DNA from: Acidobacteriota bacterium | Lineage (GTDB): Bacteria > Acidobacteriota > Blastocatellia > Pyrinomonadales > Pyrinomonadaceae | Direction: 5' to 3' | Assembly: GCA_013696385.1 (NCBI GenBank) | Contig: JACCYR010000362.1 | Span: 1 to 6,712, forward strand | DNA length: 6,712 bases | Part shown: one piece after another, positions 4,731-6,712 of the stretch | Position numbering within the stretch: the first letter of the stretch is position 1 | Layout: each line of letters starts with the position of its first letter | Position numbers and translations under genes: made by a program | The notes under the pieces: model-generated | What the model saw: only the letters and a program-made list of their open reading frames with translations | Databases searched by the model: none | Told to the model about the DNA's origin: nothing

Positions 4731-6317
4731 ATGAGATATAAAGTTTTCTTGACGGGCGTTTTTCAATTCCCTTTCCACATCAAGCGTTTAGTTAGTCTGA
4801 TTTGGATTTGTTCATTGGTCGTCAGTTTGGCGGTTTTTGCTTCGGCAGATGAAAATGTGCGGCAATCAGAATCTGATGATACTCGCCAATTAATTAAGCA
4901 AGCGGAAAAACTGACGCGCAAGGGCAAGATGGCAGAAGCGGAAAAAATTCTGCGCCGCGTTATAAAAATCGCTCCGCAGGAATCAAAAGCCAAACTCATT
5001 CTGGCTTACCTTCTCTTAAAACAAAGACAGTTGATTGAGGCATTTAATTTTGCGTTTGAGGTTGCCAAAGCTGAGCCGAAAAATTCCTTTGCGTTTGCGG
5101 TTCTCGGCGCAATACTTTTAAGCGCGGGAAGTTTTAACGAAGCAAAACTTTCTTTCGTAAACGCCTTGCAGCTTGATAAAAAAGAAGCGTTGGCTTGGGC
5201 GGGATTAGGAACGTTGGATTTTTACGAAAATCGAATTTCCAGCGGTCTCGATAAATTACAAACCGCCGTTTATTTTGAGCCAAATGACCCGGATTTTATG
5301 TTCACGCTCGCCCAGGTTTCAGCTCGCGCCGAAAAATATAACGCGGCGGCGGCGGCTTATGAAAAGTTTTTGCAGATTTCGCCGCAAACCGACGCTGAAC
5401 GGCGCGACCGCATCAAAGGGCTGATTAACTTTTTGCGCTATCTCGATGTTAAACAGTCTTTGTATAATTTGAGCGGCGAAAATCAAACCGTCGTTTCCTT
5501 TGTTTTATCAAATAATCGTCCGATTATTCAGGTTAAAATCAATAATAAAGATGAGCCGCTGAATTTTGTTCTGGATACGGGTTCGGGTATTTCCGTAATT
5601 TCTCGTGAAACGGCAAAAAATTTAAAAATTAAACCGATTACGAAAGGCGGTTTGGCAAATGCCATCGGCGGCGCGGGCAAATTTGAAATCGTCTATGGAT
5701 TTTTGAAATCAGTTAATATCGGTGAGGTGAAAATTACAAATGTGCCGGTTTATATCCGCGAATTTCATTCTAAGAACGAGAAAATTGACGGTTATATCGG
5801 GTTGGCGTTGATTTCAAAATTTTTAACGACGATAGATTACGGAAATTCGACGTTTGCGTTAAAGAAAAAAGATTTGGCTGACGGTCAAAAAGCTGGCGGC
5901 GAATTGCTGTCGCTGCCTTTGCGCCTTACTTCAAGCGGTTTTCTAAGCGGCGAAGTGCAACTTGAAGGCATCGAATCACCGTTGAATTTTATCATTGACA
6001 CGGGTGCAAGCGTTTCCGTCATCTCCGATGAACTCGCAAATACAAAGGAAATCAACCGCTTTATCAGAGATGAAAAAATGCGCGTCATTGGAGCGGCGGG
6101 CGTTATCGAAAATGTGTCTTTGTCTTTGCTTCCGCGTGTTACTTTCGGCACGCACAGCCGTGAAAGCATTACGGCAATTGCGCTTGATTTAGATGTCATA
6201 AACGAAACTTCGGGTTTTACACAAGCCGGAATTTTAGGCGGAAATTTTTTGAAAAATTATCGTTTAACTTTTGATTTCGCAAACTCAAAAGTGGTTTTTG
6301 TGCCGATTGTGCAGTAG
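4731..6317 (+). CDS. Exported TPR protein with two retropepsin-like aspartyl protease lobes
   Basis: The 528-residue product begins with a basic stretch and a hydrophobic segment (about 20-37, ending ASAD), a signal peptide or membrane anchor that points to the periplasm. Residues about 52-220 form some five tetratricopeptide repeats, which bind partner proteins; the clearest is at 118-150. Two related halves follow. Lobe 1 has LNFVLDTGSGISVIS (Asp282), a glycine-rich flap-like stretch at 306-318 and DGYIGLALISKF (353-364). Lobe 2 has LNFIIDTGASVSVIS (Asp423), a flap-like stretch at 450-459 and AGILGGNFLKNY (499-510). Both catalytic D-T-G triads are intact. Bacterial retropepsin-like proteins of clan AA usually carry one lobe and pair as dimers, so two in one chain could form an intramolecular active site, as in pepsins. 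This is inference. The substrate is unknown, and the TPRs may select it. The gene follows ogg in the same direction with a strong ribosome binding site, so cotranscription is likely. Confidence 0.85.
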   Translation: MRYKVFLTGVFQFPFHIKRLVSLIWICSLVVSLAVFASADENVRQSESDDTRQLIKQAEKLTRKGKMAEAEKILRRVIKIAPQESKAKLILAYLLLKQRQLIEAFNFAFEVAKAEPKNSFAFAVLGAILLSAGSFNEAKLSFVNALQLDKKEALAWAGLGTLDFYENRISSGLDKLQTAVYFEPNDPDFMFTLAQVSARAEKYNAAAAAYEKFLQISPQTDAERRDRIKGLINFLRYLDVKQSLYNLSGENQTVVSFVLSNNRPIIQVKINNKDEPLNFVLDTGSGISVISRETAKNLKIKPITKGGLANAIGGAGKFEIVYGFLKSVNIGEVKITNVPVYIREFHSKNEKIDGYIGLALISKFLTTIDYGNSTFALKKKDLADGQKAGGELLSLPLRLTSSGFLSGEVQLEGIESPLNFIIDTGASVSVISDELANTKEINRFIRDEKMRVIGAAGVIENVSLSLLPRVTFGTHSRESITAIALDLDVINETSGFTQAGILGGNFLKNYRLTFDFANSKVVFVPIVQ

Positions 6318-6394
6318 TCCAAAGTCTAAAGTCCAAAGTCAATTCGTTCTTCCGACATTGGACTTTAGACTTCGGACATTGGACTTTGGACTTA
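6316..6394. repeat. GTCCAAAGTC-type inverted repeat cluster
   Basis: Arms at 6317-6336 and 6358-6377 match as inverted copies at 19 of 20 positions around a 21-base loop. A further inverted copy, TTGGACTTTGGACTT, ends at about 6393. The units are built from the seven-base theme AGTCCAA/AGTCTAA. The first arm begins inside the TAG stop of the preceding gene (6315-6317). The last copy ends a few bases before the next start codon. There is no T-run, so it is not a standard terminator, although it may stabilise the 3' end of the transcript. It looks like a dispersed intergenic repeat. Confidence 0.75.
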
Positions 6395-6399
6395 TAGAG

Positions 6400-6712
6400 A
6401 TGAAACAAAGTTTGTATCTGGAAACATCGGTCGTCGGGGCGTATCTCGACAACGGCGAACCTTTTCGGCGCGATTTGACGATTCGCTGGTGGGAACACGA
6501 ACTTACAGAATATCGCGCTTTCAGTTCGATTCTCGTCTGCCGCGAACTTGAACAGGTTGCCGAACCGCATCGCACTGGTTATCTGAAACTGATTAAACCG
6601 CTTGAAACTATTGAACTTGCCGAAGAAGTCGCAATTTTAGCCGAAGGCTACATTTCACGCGGCATATTTCACCGCCGATTTATCGCCGACGCGCTTCACG
6701 TCGCGCTGGCTT
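6400..6712 (+). CDS. PIN-domain nuclease (VapC-like), 5' part, cut by the window end
   Basis: PIN-domain proteins are metal-dependent RNases; many are toxins of type II toxin-antitoxin pairs. The first 104 residues show the family plan: a beta-strand with the first acidic residue in LYLETSVVGAYLD (Glu8 where many VapC have Asp; an ETS form also occurs in the family), a second acidic position in LVCRELEQV (Glu49) and a third in FIADALHVALA (Asp97). The last acidic residue and the C-terminus lie beyond the window. The start codon follows a weak AGAG. No antitoxin gene lies upstream: the 82 bases from the previous stop are repeat. A partner, if there is one, must be downstream. Without it the call as toxin is uncertain, but the PIN fold is well supported. 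Confidence 0.85.
   Translation, partial: MKQSLYLETSVVGAYLDNGEPFRRDLTIRWWEHELTEYRAFSSILVCRELEQVAEPHRTGYLKLIKPLETIELAEEVAILAEGYISRGIFHRRFIADALHVALA

Noticed and set aside
6316..6394. Repeats as the edge of a CRISPR array
   Set aside because: The copies are inverted and abutting, with no regular unique spacers and no cas gene in view.

Overview
The window looks like chromosomal DNA of a Gram-negative-type, peptidoglycan-building bacterium, most likely an acidobacterium of the Blastocatellia/Pyrinomonadaceae kind. That placement is recognition from memory, not a search. It rests on the EF-hand-like C-terminal remnant at 3495-3905, on the style of the secreted hypothetical protein next to it, and on a bacterial Ogg2-type glycosylase beside a TPR/aspartyl-protease protein.

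Left part (1-2543, minus strand): the N-terminal 257 codons of murJ (lipid II flippase; its 3' end lies outside the window) and, behind it, a complete dacB (PBP4-type D-Ala-D-Ala carboxypeptidase/endopeptidase). Both act on cell-wall synthesis, but they do not look like a simple operon. Each has its own sigma70-like promoter, and between them lie a terminator-like hairpin and a 135-bp nested inverted repeat that resembles a small non-autonomous mobile element.

Middle (2452-3905): an AT-rich stretch, as low as about 20% GC in the leader, with three inverted repeats upstream of a strong ribosome binding site. It is followed by a secreted hypothetical protein whose signal peptide is broken by one base in an A8 run. 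Directly after its stop comes the C-terminal remnant of an unrelated calcium-loop protein. Base composition changes abruptly at the join, from about 30% to about 47% GC, so the region looks like a patchwork of acquired and decayed pieces. A good rho-independent terminator closes it at 3932-3968.

Right part (3984-6712, plus strand): a consensus-like promoter drives ogg (8-oxoguanine DNA glycosylase/lyase, Ogg2 type). After 32 bp comes an exported protein with about five TPRs and two retropepsin-like DTG lobes in one chain. A GTCCAAAGTC-type inverted repeat starts on its stop codon and is followed by the 5' part of a PIN-domain (VapC-like) nuclease gene cut by the window edge.

I found no complete new defence or mobile system. 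The observations most worth following up are the A8 frameshift in the signal peptide, the two-lobed DTG protein and the nested inverted repeat.
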